In this document: in pieces, positions 1-5,280 of the stretch
Layout of the letters: each line of letters begins with the position of its first letter
Position numbering within the stretch: position 1 is the first letter of the stretch
Source: Alphaproteobacteria bacterium
Lineage (GTDB): Bacteria; Pseudomonadota; Alphaproteobacteria; Rhizobiales; Aestuariivirgaceae
Direction: 5' to 3'
Length of the DNA stretch: 5,280 nucleotides
NCBI GenBank assembly: GCA_024639035.1
Contig: JAHEJE010000213.1
Coordinates: 1 to 5,280, forward strand
The notes under the pieces: generated by a model
The model's database searches: none
Told to the model about the DNA's origin: nothing
Seen by the model: only the letters and a program-made list of their open reading frames with translations
Translations under genes and position numbers: made by a program

Positions 1-2
1 TC

Positions 3-413
3 TTCGACTTGATCTCCGACTTGGAGGCTCATCCCGACCTGATCCCGCTATGCAAGCGGGTCAAGGTGCTTGGCCTCGACGAAACAGACGATCAGGTCGA
101 CAAGGCGATTGTCAGATATGTTCTCGCCTATCAGCGGTATTCATTCCGCAAGACGCTGGAGCTGGCGGTTGAAACGGATTTCGACAACCGAACCATGACC
201 ATGCTCGGCAACAACAAGGAATCGCGGTCGGTAAATTTCACCGTGCGCGTAACTCCGGCATCGGATGGCGGCAGTGAAGTCCGCATCGAGGGCCACTACA
301 AGTTGTCGGACTTGACAATGGCCGTCGCGGACAAGTCGGGAATGCTGAACTCGGCTTTTGAAAAGATCATGACCGCACTCGATCACAAGGCCCGCCAGGT
401 TCGCTCGACTTAG
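3..413 (+). CDS. SRPBCC/START-fold protein, COQ10/RatA-like (5' end outside window)
   Basis: The reading frame is open from the window edge to TAG at 411-413, so the true start lies upstream; a TTG at position 9 is inside the domain and unlikely to be the start. The first visible residues (FDLISDLEAHPDLIPLCK) match the typical opening of COQ10/RatA-type polyketide-cyclase domains, which read roughly FDLVADVERYPEFLPWC. Alternating beta-strand-like segments follow, then a C-terminal amphipathic helix (about SGMLNSAFEKIMTALDHKA), as expected for the helix-grip fold that encloses a hydrophobic ligand. Known relatives bind ubiquinone (COQ10) or act on ribosomes (RatA). The central GPF-type motif of COQ10 is not evident, so this is a divergent member and its ligand cannot be named. 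It could also be a generic SRPBCC protein. The next gene, in the same direction, is 126 bases away and probably has its own promoter. Confidence 0.6.
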   Translation, partial: FDLISDLEAHPDLIPLCKRVKVLGLDETDDQVDKAIVRYVLAYQRYSFRKTLELAVETDFDNRTMTMLGNNKESRSVNFTVRVTPASDGGSEVRIEGHYKLSDLTMAVADKSGMLNSAFEKIMTALDHKARQVRST

Positions 414-474
414 GAGCGCCGGGGCACACATTTTCAACATACTCCAGCGGCAGTTTGCTGAACATAGCGATGTG

Positions 475-503
475 TTGACACGACACAGAATGCAACAGAT
501 GCT
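475..503 (+). promoter_or_regulatory. Putative promoter for the DUF1800/DUF1501 operon
   Basis: A perfect TTGACA (475-480) is followed after 17 bases by GATGCT (498-503). The second box matches TATAAT at only three of six positions, but these include the important second A and last T. A strong -35 with a weak -10 is common in alphaproteobacterial housekeeping promoters. Transcription would begin near 510, giving a leader of about 30 bases with the AGGGA ribosome site at 528-532. The -35 box lies inside a small near-palindrome, GTGT-TG-ACAC (472-481), which might be an operator. This call rests on motif and spacing only. Confidence 0.4.
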
Positions 504-539
504 GACCTCCCGGTCTTTGAACCAATTAGGGAACAAGAA

Positions 540-1904
540 ATGAACGCAGGCTATCTGGCGACCAAGCGCTTTGGCCTCGGAGCCCGGCCGGGGGACGTTG
601 CCCGCTTATCCGCCGATCCGCGCGGTCAGTTGATGGCCGCATTGCAGCCTGATAGCAATATCTCCGCCCCGGTTCCGGGGTTCACGGACATCCCCTCGAT
701 GGTTCACGCCGGTCGTGCCTGGATCTCCAAGCGCAAAGAAATGCTGGCCAAGGACACCTCCGACGACGCCATCAAGAATGTCAGGCGGGCAATCGGCCGC
801 AATCTATATATACGCACATATGAGAATGCGGCCATCGCGCGCGCATCGCATGCCATTTCCACTGACCAGCCCTTTGTCGAACGCCTCGTCCAGTACTGGT
901 CGAATCATTTCGCCGTATCGGCCGGCAAGGGCGGCGCGCTGCGCGCCCTGGCGGGTCACTACGAAAACAATGCCATTCGCCCGCATGTGCTCGGCAACTT
1001 TCGCGACATGCTCCATGCAGTGGTGAAACATCCGATGATGATTGGATATCTCGACAATCGCAGATCGATCGGTCCGAATTCCCGAATCGGCCGCAAGACC
1101 GGAAAGGGGCTGAACGAAAATCTCGCCCGCGAAATCCTCGAGCTGCACACCCTCGGGGTAAACGGTGGCTATTTGCAAACCGACGTCACCAACTTTGCCC
1201 GCATACTGACCGGCTGGACCATATACGGTCCGAAGTCGCCTGACGCCTATACCTTCTGGTTTCGGAAGCGGATACACGAGCCGGGAACCTGGACCGTGCT
1301 TGGCCGCAAATTCGGCGACCACGGTCTCGCCCAAGGCGAAGCCGTGCTGGACATGTTGGCCGCGCACCCGGCAACCGCGAAATATGTCGCAACCCGGTTC
1401 TGCAAGCACTTCGTGTCCAGCAATCCACCGCCGACGTTGGTGGCCAGGCTCGAGAGAACCTTTCTTGAAACACGAGGAGATCTTGCAGAGCTTGCCCGTG
1501 CTCTGGTCTCATCCGATGAGGCCTGGCAGGCGGAGAGACCTAAGCTGCTGCCGCCCTACGACTTCTTTGTGGCCGCATATCGCGCAACCGGTGCACAGGT
1601 TGAGGCCAGATTTTTCCTGCGGACGTTGAACAACATGGGCCAACCGGTCTGGGCACCACCATCTCCCGAGGGTTGGCCTGAGGAAGATGACGCCTGGATG
1701 ACCCCGAGCGCCCTGGTCGAGCGGCTGGACATCGCCAACACCATCGCCCGCAGGACCAGGCTTGCGGGAAGCGTTCCGTCCTGGGTCCAGGATATCCTGG
1801 GCGACAGCCTCAACCAGAACACCATGCTCACGTTGCAACGCGCCGAAAGCAGGCAGCAGGCGATTGCCCTTGCCCTCATGACCGCCGAATTCCAGCGGAG
1901 ATAG
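540..1904 (+). CDS. DUF1800 family protein
   Basis: This is a 454-residue member of the DUF1800 family (PF08811), whose biochemical role is not established. Family hallmarks appear in order: an N-terminal RFGLGARPG (10-18), YWSNHF (119-124), a long conserved helix GLNENLAREILELHTLGV (190-207), DVTNFARILTGW (215-226), and a C-terminal GW-x6-W-x-TPSALVERL segment starting at residue 378. The length is near the short end for the family and the protein looks complete. ATG at 540 has a good ribosome site, AGGGA (528-532), seven bases upstream. An in-frame TAG at 465-467, with no start codon between it and 540, rules out an N-terminal extension, so no signal peptide is encoded. The DUF1501 gene follows four bases downstream; the two families are frequent genomic neighbours in many phyla. 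The protein may be cytoplasmic, or it may be exported in complex with its Tat-dependent partner (inference). Confidence 0.93.
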   Translation: MNAGYLATKRFGLGARPGDVARLSADPRGQLMAALQPDSNISAPVPGFTDIPSMVHAGRAWISKRKEMLAKDTSDDAIKNVRRAIGRNLYIRTYENAAIARASHAISTDQPFVERLVQYWSNHFAVSAGKGGALRALAGHYENNAIRPHVLGNFRDMLHAVVKHPMMIGYLDNRRSIGPNSRIGRKTGKGLNENLAREILELHTLGVNGGYLQTDVTNFARILTGWTIYGPKSPDAYTFWFRKRIHEPGTWTVLGRKFGDHGLAQGEAVLDMLAAHPATAKYVATRFCKHFVSSNPPPTLVARLERTFLETRGDLAELARALVSSDEAWQAERPKLLPPYDFFVAAYRATGAQVEARFFLRTLNNMGQPVWAPPSPEGWPEEDDAWMTPSALVERLDIANTIARRTRLAGSVPSWVQDILGDSLNQNTMLTLQRAESRQQAIALALMTAEFQRR

Positions 1905-1908
1905 CCCG

Positions 1909-3141
1909 ATGACCCTATTGATCAGCCGCCGCGAACTCATCGCCGCCACATCCGCTGCCTTCGCATTCCAGATCGCCCCGGCGGCACTTGCTGCCGGAAC
2001 GGTGGAGAACAAGCGGCTGTTGACCGTTGTACTGCGCGGCGCCCTCGACGGTCTCGCACTGGCAGCTCCAACCGGCGATCCGACCTACGAGAGCGCACGC
2101 GGCGGTCTCATTGTCCCGGCTTCCCAAATCGGGCCGGAATTCCGGCTGAACGATACCTTCAGCCTGAACCCGAACATGAAGAACCTCGCGGGCCTTTATC
2201 ACAAGAAACAGGCGTTGATCGTCCACGCGGTTGCCACACCCTATCGGCGCCGTTCCCATTTCGATGGGCAGGACATACTGGAAAGCGGCCACCCGGCCCC
2301 GCGCGGGGAACGCACCGGCTGGATGAATCGCCTTATTCAGCAACTCCCCCATGTTCGCACCACGGCTGGGAAAATCGGTTTCGCCGCCGGTGCCGACCTG
2401 CCGCTGATCATGCGCGGCAAGGCCGGCGTCGTCTCCTGGGCACCGCCCGGCCTGCCCGCTTCATCGGACGACACCCGAGCACGGCTGCTCGACATCTACA
2501 ATCATTCCTCACCGGAGATGGCCGAACTCTTCGAGGCCGGCCTCGAACTGGAAGGTCTATCCGAAGCCACCGGGGCCTCGGGATCCATGACGATGGGCAA
2601 TTCAATGTCACCCAGGGGCGCGAGCAAGCTTGCAAAGGCGACAGCCATCGCAGCCGGCAAGCTGCTGTCGTCCGACGATGGCCCGAGGATTGGGGCTATG
2701 GACCTGCAGGGCTTCGATACCCATGCCCGCCAGAACCCGCTGAAGGGAAGACTGGTCGGCTTGCTCAAACGTTTGGACGATGTGATTGGCCAGTTGGAAG
2801 TCTCGATGGCCGACGTCTGGGATGAAACCGTCGTCCTCTTCATCACCGAGTTCGGCCGGACCGTCAGGATGAACGGCACCGGCGGCACCGATCACGGTGT
2901 CGGAACCGTGGCCATTCTCGTTGGCGGCGCCGTCAACGGCGGCAGGGTCGTGGCAGATTGGCCGGGACTGTCTGCCGGCGCACTGTTCGAGGGCCGCGAC
3001 CTTCACCCGACCACCGATTTGCGCGCTGTTCTCAAGGGCGTCGCTTCGGAGCACCTCGGGGTTCCCGGCGACCGTCTGGCCGGCGAAGTATTCCCGGACA
3101 GCCAATCGGTACGGCCGATGGCCGACCTTGTGCGCACGTGA
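1909..3141 (+). CDS. DUF1501 family protein with Tat signal peptide
   Basis: This is a 410-residue DUF1501 protein (PF07394), a family generally placed in the alkaline phosphatase/sulfatase-like fold group; no activity is established. The N-terminus has a twin-arginine motif SRREL (6-10) and an Ala-rich hydrophobic stretch to about residue 27, with likely cleavage after ALA near residue 28, so Tat export to the periplasm is predicted. Family motifs are RSHFDGQD (115-122), GFDTH (268-272), TEFGRT (313-318) and GGTDHG (325-330). The Asp and His residues of the last three could form a metal site as in phosphatase-like enzymes (inference). ATG at 1909 is set by GGAG (1897-1900), eight bases upstream and inside the end of the DUF1800 gene, which implies co-transcription and probably coupled translation. 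The TGA stop shares its A with a following ATG (3141). The two genes are of the same base composition and look ancestral to one another's context rather than separately acquired. Confidence 0.93.
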   Translation: MTLLISRRELIAATSAAFAFQIAPAALAAGTVENKRLLTVVLRGALDGLALAAPTGDPTYESARGGLIVPASQIGPEFRLNDTFSLNPNMKNLAGLYHKKQALIVHAVATPYRRRSHFDGQDILESGHPAPRGERTGWMNRLIQQLPHVRTTAGKIGFAAGADLPLIMRGKAGVVSWAPPGLPASSDDTRARLLDIYNHSSPEMAELFEAGLELEGLSEATGASGSMTMGNSMSPRGASKLAKATAIAAGKLLSSDDGPRIGAMDLQGFDTHARQNPLKGRLVGLLKRLDDVIGQLEVSMADVWDETVVLFITEFGRTVRMNGTGGTDHGVGTVAILVGGAVNGGRVVADWPGLSAGALFEGRDLHPTTDLRAVLKGVASEHLGVPGDRLAGEVFPDSQSVRPMADLVRT

Positions 3142-3230
3142 TGGTGGATCAAGCAGAAATCAGCGAAGTTTCGGAATTTGTCCAGCTCCGAGACGCCTTC
3201 GCACTTGAAGACCGGAGATTTGGACGCTAA
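3141..3230 (+). CDS. Possible 29-residue small ORF between DUF1501 and the MlaC-like gene
   Basis: ATG at 3141-3143 overlaps the DUF1501 TGA (3139-3141) by one base, the classic TGATG arrangement for translational coupling. The ORF runs to TAA at 3228-3230. The peptide starts MVDQAEISEVSEFVQL, is acidic in its first half and likely helical, and ends in the basic stretch EDRRFGR. I recognise no family. No good ribosome site is visible, so translation would depend on re-initiation after DUF1501. It is in the same frame as the next gene, separated by TAA and three codons. It could be a coupling leader, an old 5' extension of the next gene cut off by a nonsense change, or untranslated spacer; any of these is possible. 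Confidence 0.25.
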   Translation: MVDQAEISEVSEFVQLRDAFALEDRRFGR

Positions 3231-3239
3231 GTCAAGAGT

Positions 3240-3848
3240 ATGTCTGAAGAAGCGTTTCGATTCGACAGAAGACGGTTTGTGCTTGGTGCGGTGAGTATTC
3301 CGCTGGTCGCCTCTCAAATGGTGCTGGCATCATCTCCAGCCCACGCTTCTCGAGCTGCCGAGCAGTTCGTTTCAGCAGTTGCCAACAAGGCTCTCCGTGC
3401 CGCCCGCAGCCGGTCGTCGTCGCAGTTTCGCAGTATTGTGAACCGCTATACGGCGATATCATCCGTTTCGCGCTTCTCGTTGGGCAAATACGCCCGCCGC
3501 ATCACCAAATCGCAGAAGCGAACCTATCGAAAGCTGATCCGCGGATTCATTACTCGCCAATTCATCGACAACGCCGACAGTCTCGCTGGCCAGAGCTTCG
3601 TTGTGAAGAGTTCAAGAGCCCGCTCCAATCGGGACATCATCGTCAAAGGCGCAATCGTCTTTTCCGGCGGCCGCCAGGCCCCGGTGGAATGGCGGGTTGT
3701 GAGGACCGGTTCCAGTTTTCGCATCTTCGACATCAAGGTCAAGGGTGTCTGGCTTGCCCTCAACATGCGCTCCCAGTTCGCCTCGGTGCTGCACAAGTCG
3801 GGCGGCGACATGAACGCGCTGTTCGACTACCTCAGGAAGTGGTCGTAG
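3240..3848 (+). CDS. MlaC/Ttg2D-family phospholipid-binding protein with Tat-like signal
   Basis: This is a 202-residue protein of the MlaC/Ttg2D family (PF05494). In the Mla pathway, MlaC is the periplasmic shuttle carrying phospholipids between the outer-membrane MlaA complex and the inner-membrane MlaFEDB transporter; the hopanoid-associated HpnM is a relative. The best family signature is the C-terminal block FRIFDIKVKGVWLALNMRSQ (160-179), followed by QFASVLHKSGGDMNALFDYL, which matches the usual 'W.v.Dv...Gvsl...yr.qF...l...gg...ll..L' pattern. The N-terminus has a twin-arginine motif DRRRFVLGA (9-17), a hydrophobic core, and an AHA cleavage site at about residue 36. Length is normal. 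The ribosome site is poor: AAGAG at 3234-3238 is too close to ATG, so translation may depend on upstream genes. TAA at 3228-3230 in this frame blocks a longer start. No mlaA, mlaD, mlaE or mlaF lies in the window. The gene sits 98 bases after DUF1501 and is probably in its operon. Confidence 0.85.
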   Translation: MSEEAFRFDRRRFVLGAVSIPLVASQMVLASSPAHASRAAEQFVSAVANKALRAARSRSSSQFRSIVNRYTAISSVSRFSLGKYARRITKSQKRTYRKLIRGFITRQFIDNADSLAGQSFVVKSSRARSNRDIIVKGAIVFSGGRQAPVEWRVVRTGSSFRIFDIKVKGVWLALNMRSQFASVLHKSGGDMNALFDYLRKWS

Positions 3849-3855
3849 TCCCTGC

Positions 3856-4584
3856 CTACAAGTCGACGCGCGGCATCTCAGCATCGGCATAACCCACTGC
3901 GCAGGTCCCACCGCACCATTGCTCGATGAGACCAACGGCGTCCGCCACCGCGGACGGCAGATCCCCTGCCCCGTTTGACTGTATGGTCAGGACAGCATCA
4001 CCGGTCGCACCACTGACCGGAGAGCGGTGGTCCTGATACCAGTTCCAACGCCGGCACAACACCTTACCATCATCGGCATAGACGACCTCGCCGTCCTTGG
4101 GCGGGTCCTCGCCGTCATCGGGCCGGCCGAGCGGGACGAAGCTGTCGCCGCGGCGGGCGTACCGAAAGGCGAGATCGCCTTCGATCCTGGCAAGATCATC
4201 GGCGCCGGCGGGAAACACATGGGCCAACGACACCGCATTGTAGATGTCGACAAACGGGTTGATCTCCGGCAGCGCCCGTCCGGCCAGGGCATTCTTCACC
4301 AGGCGCTCCACCGAACAGCGATACGAGGTCTTCTTGATGCCGAACTGCCGGTAGGCCTGCCGCCACACGGCGATACCGGGCACCTGCGACAACTGATGCC
4401 CCTGCCAACGCTCACGCGCCGTTTCGCTGCGCGACACGATCTCGGCATCGAGGACATCACCGCGCTGTTGCGGGATGGCAAGCCCGCGCACCACGATCGC
4501 CGCAACCTGATAGGCGGGAAAGTCGGCAACCACTTCGGAAATATCAAGCTTCATCGGACCAACAATGCTAGGGTCAGAGTTCAT
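3856..4584 (-). CDS. Stand-alone B3/B4 (PheRS beta-like) domain protein
   Basis: This is a 242-residue protein carrying a B3/B4 domain (PF03483), the module that in the phenylalanyl-tRNA synthetase beta chain hydrolyses mischarged Tyr-tRNA(Phe). Free-standing versions occur widely, and their substrates are mostly unknown. Conserved blocks are LPEINPFVDIYNAVSL (105-120), PAGADDL (125-131), PPKDGEVVYAD (161-171) and CRRWNWYQD (177-185), all typical of solo B3/B4 proteins. No synthetase core or other domain is present. ATG at 4584 is preferred because GAGG lies four bases upstream; the GTG one codon earlier (4587) would leave a spacing of one base, and the ATG at 4554 has no ribosome site. The gene converges on the MlaC-like gene with seven bases between the stops and diverges from trmO across 35 bases. 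A role in clearing misacylated tRNA is inference from the family. Confidence 0.87.
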   Translation of the reverse strand: MNSDPSIVGPMKLDISEVVADFPAYQVAAIVVRGLAIPQQRGDVLDAEIVSRSETARERWQGHQLSQVPGIAVWRQAYRQFGIKKTSYRCSVERLVKNALAGRALPEINPFVDIYNAVSLAHVFPAGADDLARIEGDLAFRYARRGDSFVPLGRPDDGEDPPKDGEVVYADDGKVLCRRWNWYQDHRSPVSGATGDAVLTIQSNGAGDLPSAVADAVGLIEQWCGGTCAVGYADAEMPRVDL

Positions 4585-4588
4585 CACA

Positions 4589-4592
4589 CCTC
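4589..4592 (-). promoter_or_regulatory. Ribosome binding site choosing the B3/B4 start
   Basis: On the - strand GAGG is followed by TGTG and then ATG (4584). The four-base spacing is short but workable for ATG, and it is too short for the neighbouring GTG at 4587, so it supports the ATG start. Confidence 0.5.
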
Positions 4593-4619
4593 ATAGCCAG
4601 CGAACGCCATGGACTTCAA

Positions 4620-5099
4620 ATGTATTCCGTCCGCCCGCATGAAATTACCCTGCCATTCGACCCGGCCGAGACCGCCGATGACGCCAGGCTGGTGTTCATC
4701 GGCCGCATCGAAAGCCCCTGGAAGACCCGCGCCGACTGCCCGAAAAACCTGCGCATAGCGCGCGAGCGCAGCCAGCCGGCCCGCGTTCATGTCGCCGAGC
4801 CCTGGCGCCAGGGCCTGAGCGGGCTGGAGGATTATGCCCACATCGTGCTGCTGTACTGGATGCACGAGGCGCGCCGCGACATCATTCTGCAGCAACCGCG
4901 CCACTCGCTCGAGCCTTCTGGCACATTCGCCCTGCGGTCACCGGTTCGCCCCAATCCGATTGCTCTCGCCACCGTCACCGTGCTGGCAATCGATCAGGCC
5001 AACGGCACTCTCGACATCGACGCCATCGACTGCATCGACGGCACGCCGCTGCTTGACATCAAGCCTCGCATTGCCTCGATCGACGATATGCCCGGTTGA
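4620..5099 (+). CDS. trmO: tRNA (t6A37-N6)-methyltransferase, TrmO/TsaA family
   Basis: This is a 159-residue member of the TsaA/UPF0066 family. TrmO transfers a methyl group from S-adenosylmethionine to the N6 of threonylcarbamoyladenosine-37 in tRNAs reading ACY codons, forming m6t6A in the anticodon loop. Visible family motifs are IGRIESPW (27-34), GLSGLEDYAHIVLLYW (65-80), the signature FALRSPVRPNPIALATV (103-119) and IDGTPLLDIKP (139-149). The usual T of ATRSP is L here (ALRSP), and the usual G of PNPIGL is A. The protein ends soon after the DIKP motif, so it lacks the C-terminal extension of the roughly 235-residue E. coli protein; such one-domain forms are common in other bacteria. ATG at 4620 is the only usable start after the in-frame TAG at 4569, although no clear ribosome site precedes it. 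A LysE-type exporter gene follows three bases after the stop, so the two are probably co-transcribed. Confidence 0.9.
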   Translation: MYSVRPHEITLPFDPAETADDARLVFIGRIESPWKTRADCPKNLRIARERSQPARVHVAEPWRQGLSGLEDYAHIVLLYWMHEARRDIILQQPRHSLEPSGTFALRSPVRPNPIALATVTVLAIDQANGTLDIDAIDCIDGTPLLDIKPRIASIDDMPG

Positions 5100-5102
5100 A
5101 AA

Positions 5103-5280
5103 ATGCTGTCCTTTTTCCTTGCCGTTTTCTTTCTGATCATCACCCCGGGCCCCGGCGTACTGTCGGTCGCCGGCGTCGGTTCGGGCTTCGGCCTCAAGGC
5201 CAGCCTGCGCTACATGGCGGGCCTGTGGGCCGGCAATAATCTCGTCGGCATCGCCGTCGTCAGCGGCCTTGCGGCGCTGG
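5103..5280 (+). CDS. LysE/RhtB-family amino-acid exporter (3' end outside window)
   Basis: An open frame starts at ATG 5103 and runs off the window end after 59 complete codons. It begins MLSFFLAVFFLIITPGPGVL. The TPGPG motif (14-18) closing a first hydrophobic helix is the hallmark of LysE/RhtB transporters, inner-membrane proteins of about 200 residues that export amino acids such as lysine, arginine, threonine or homoserine lactones. A second hydrophobic segment, about residues 38-59 (MAGLWAGNNLVGIAVVSG), fits transmembrane helix two, with the GFGLKASLRY loop between them. The substrate cannot be told from this part. The start is three bases after the trmO stop and has no strong ribosome site, so translation is probably coupled to trmO. 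Confidence 0.88.
   Translation, partial: MLSFFLAVFFLIITPGPGVLSVAGVGSGFGLKASLRYMAGLWAGNNLVGIAVVSGLAAL

Noticed and set aside
414..474. Terminator after the START-fold gene
   Set aside because: I could find no stable stem with a T tract; the TTTT at 431-434 is not preceded by a convincing hairpin.
803..822. AT-rich patch resembling a TATA-type promoter element
   Set aside because: It encodes the LYIRTY part of the DUF1800 protein, with no matching -35 box and no gene starting downstream.
804..1409. Antisense open frame of about 200 codons inside the DUF1800 gene
   Set aside because: It lies wholly opposite a clearly conserved gene, has no recognisable motif and no ribosome site; long antisense frames are expected in GC-rich coding DNA.
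1509..2012. - strand open frame across the DUF1800/DUF1501 junction
   Set aside because: It covers the conserved ends of both genes and has no family features; a shadow frame.
3843..3860. Inverted repeat GTAG...CTAC at the convergent stops, considered as a bidirectional terminator
   Set aside because: The stem is only four bases and arises from the two facing TAG stop codons; there is no GC-rich stem or T run.
4027..4596. 189-codon + strand open frame opposite the B3/B4 gene
   Set aside because: The - strand protein has unmistakable B3/B4 motifs, while the + strand translation resembles nothing and starts inside the opposing gene.
4609..4640. ATG at 4609 and ATG at 4639 as alternative starts for trmO
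   Set aside because: Both are out of frame with the TrmO protein; ATG at 4620 is the only in-frame start after the upstream stop.

Overview
The window is moderately GC-rich (about 60% by eye) and densely coded, with short gaps. The gene types, the codon usage and a TTGACA-type promoter with a weak -10 box suggest an alphaproteobacterium, perhaps Hyphomicrobiales (rhizobia-like). That placement is inference: no rRNA or other taxonomic marker is present. I see no mobile element, CRISPR array, tRNA or rRNA gene.

Left part (3-3848, + strand): a 5'-truncated SRPBCC/START-fold protein resembling the COQ10/RatA group comes first. A 126-base gap with a plausible promoter follows. Next comes a tight gene pair, DUF1800 (540-1904) then DUF1501 (1909-3141), four bases apart. 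The DUF1501 protein has a twin-arginine (Tat) signal peptide; the DUF1800 protein has none. A possible 29-codon ORF (3141-3230) overlaps the DUF1501 stop by one base. Nine bases further on starts an MlaC/Ttg2D-type lipid-binding protein, also with a Tat-like signal (3240-3848). The DUF1800, DUF1501 and MlaC-like genes look like one operon whose exported products act in the periplasm or envelope. Two possible lipid-binding proteins (START-like and MlaC-like) flank the uncharacterised DUF1800/DUF1501 pair, and no other Mla component is visible.

Right part (3856-5280): a stand-alone B3/B4 domain protein, related to the editing module of the PheRS beta chain, lies on the - strand. It converges on the MlaC-like gene with only seven bases between the stops. 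Head-to-head with it, 35 bases away, is trmO/tsaA, a tRNA t6A37 N6-methyltransferase. The start of a LysE/RhtB-type amino-acid exporter follows and runs off the window end. A B3/B4 protein, a tRNA anticodon-loop modification enzyme and an amino-acid exporter suggest a loose tRNA and amino-acid theme, but no shared pathway is shown.

The most interesting part is 414-3848: the DUF1800/DUF1501 pair of unknown function with its Tat-exported MlaC-like partner and the small in-frame ORF between them.
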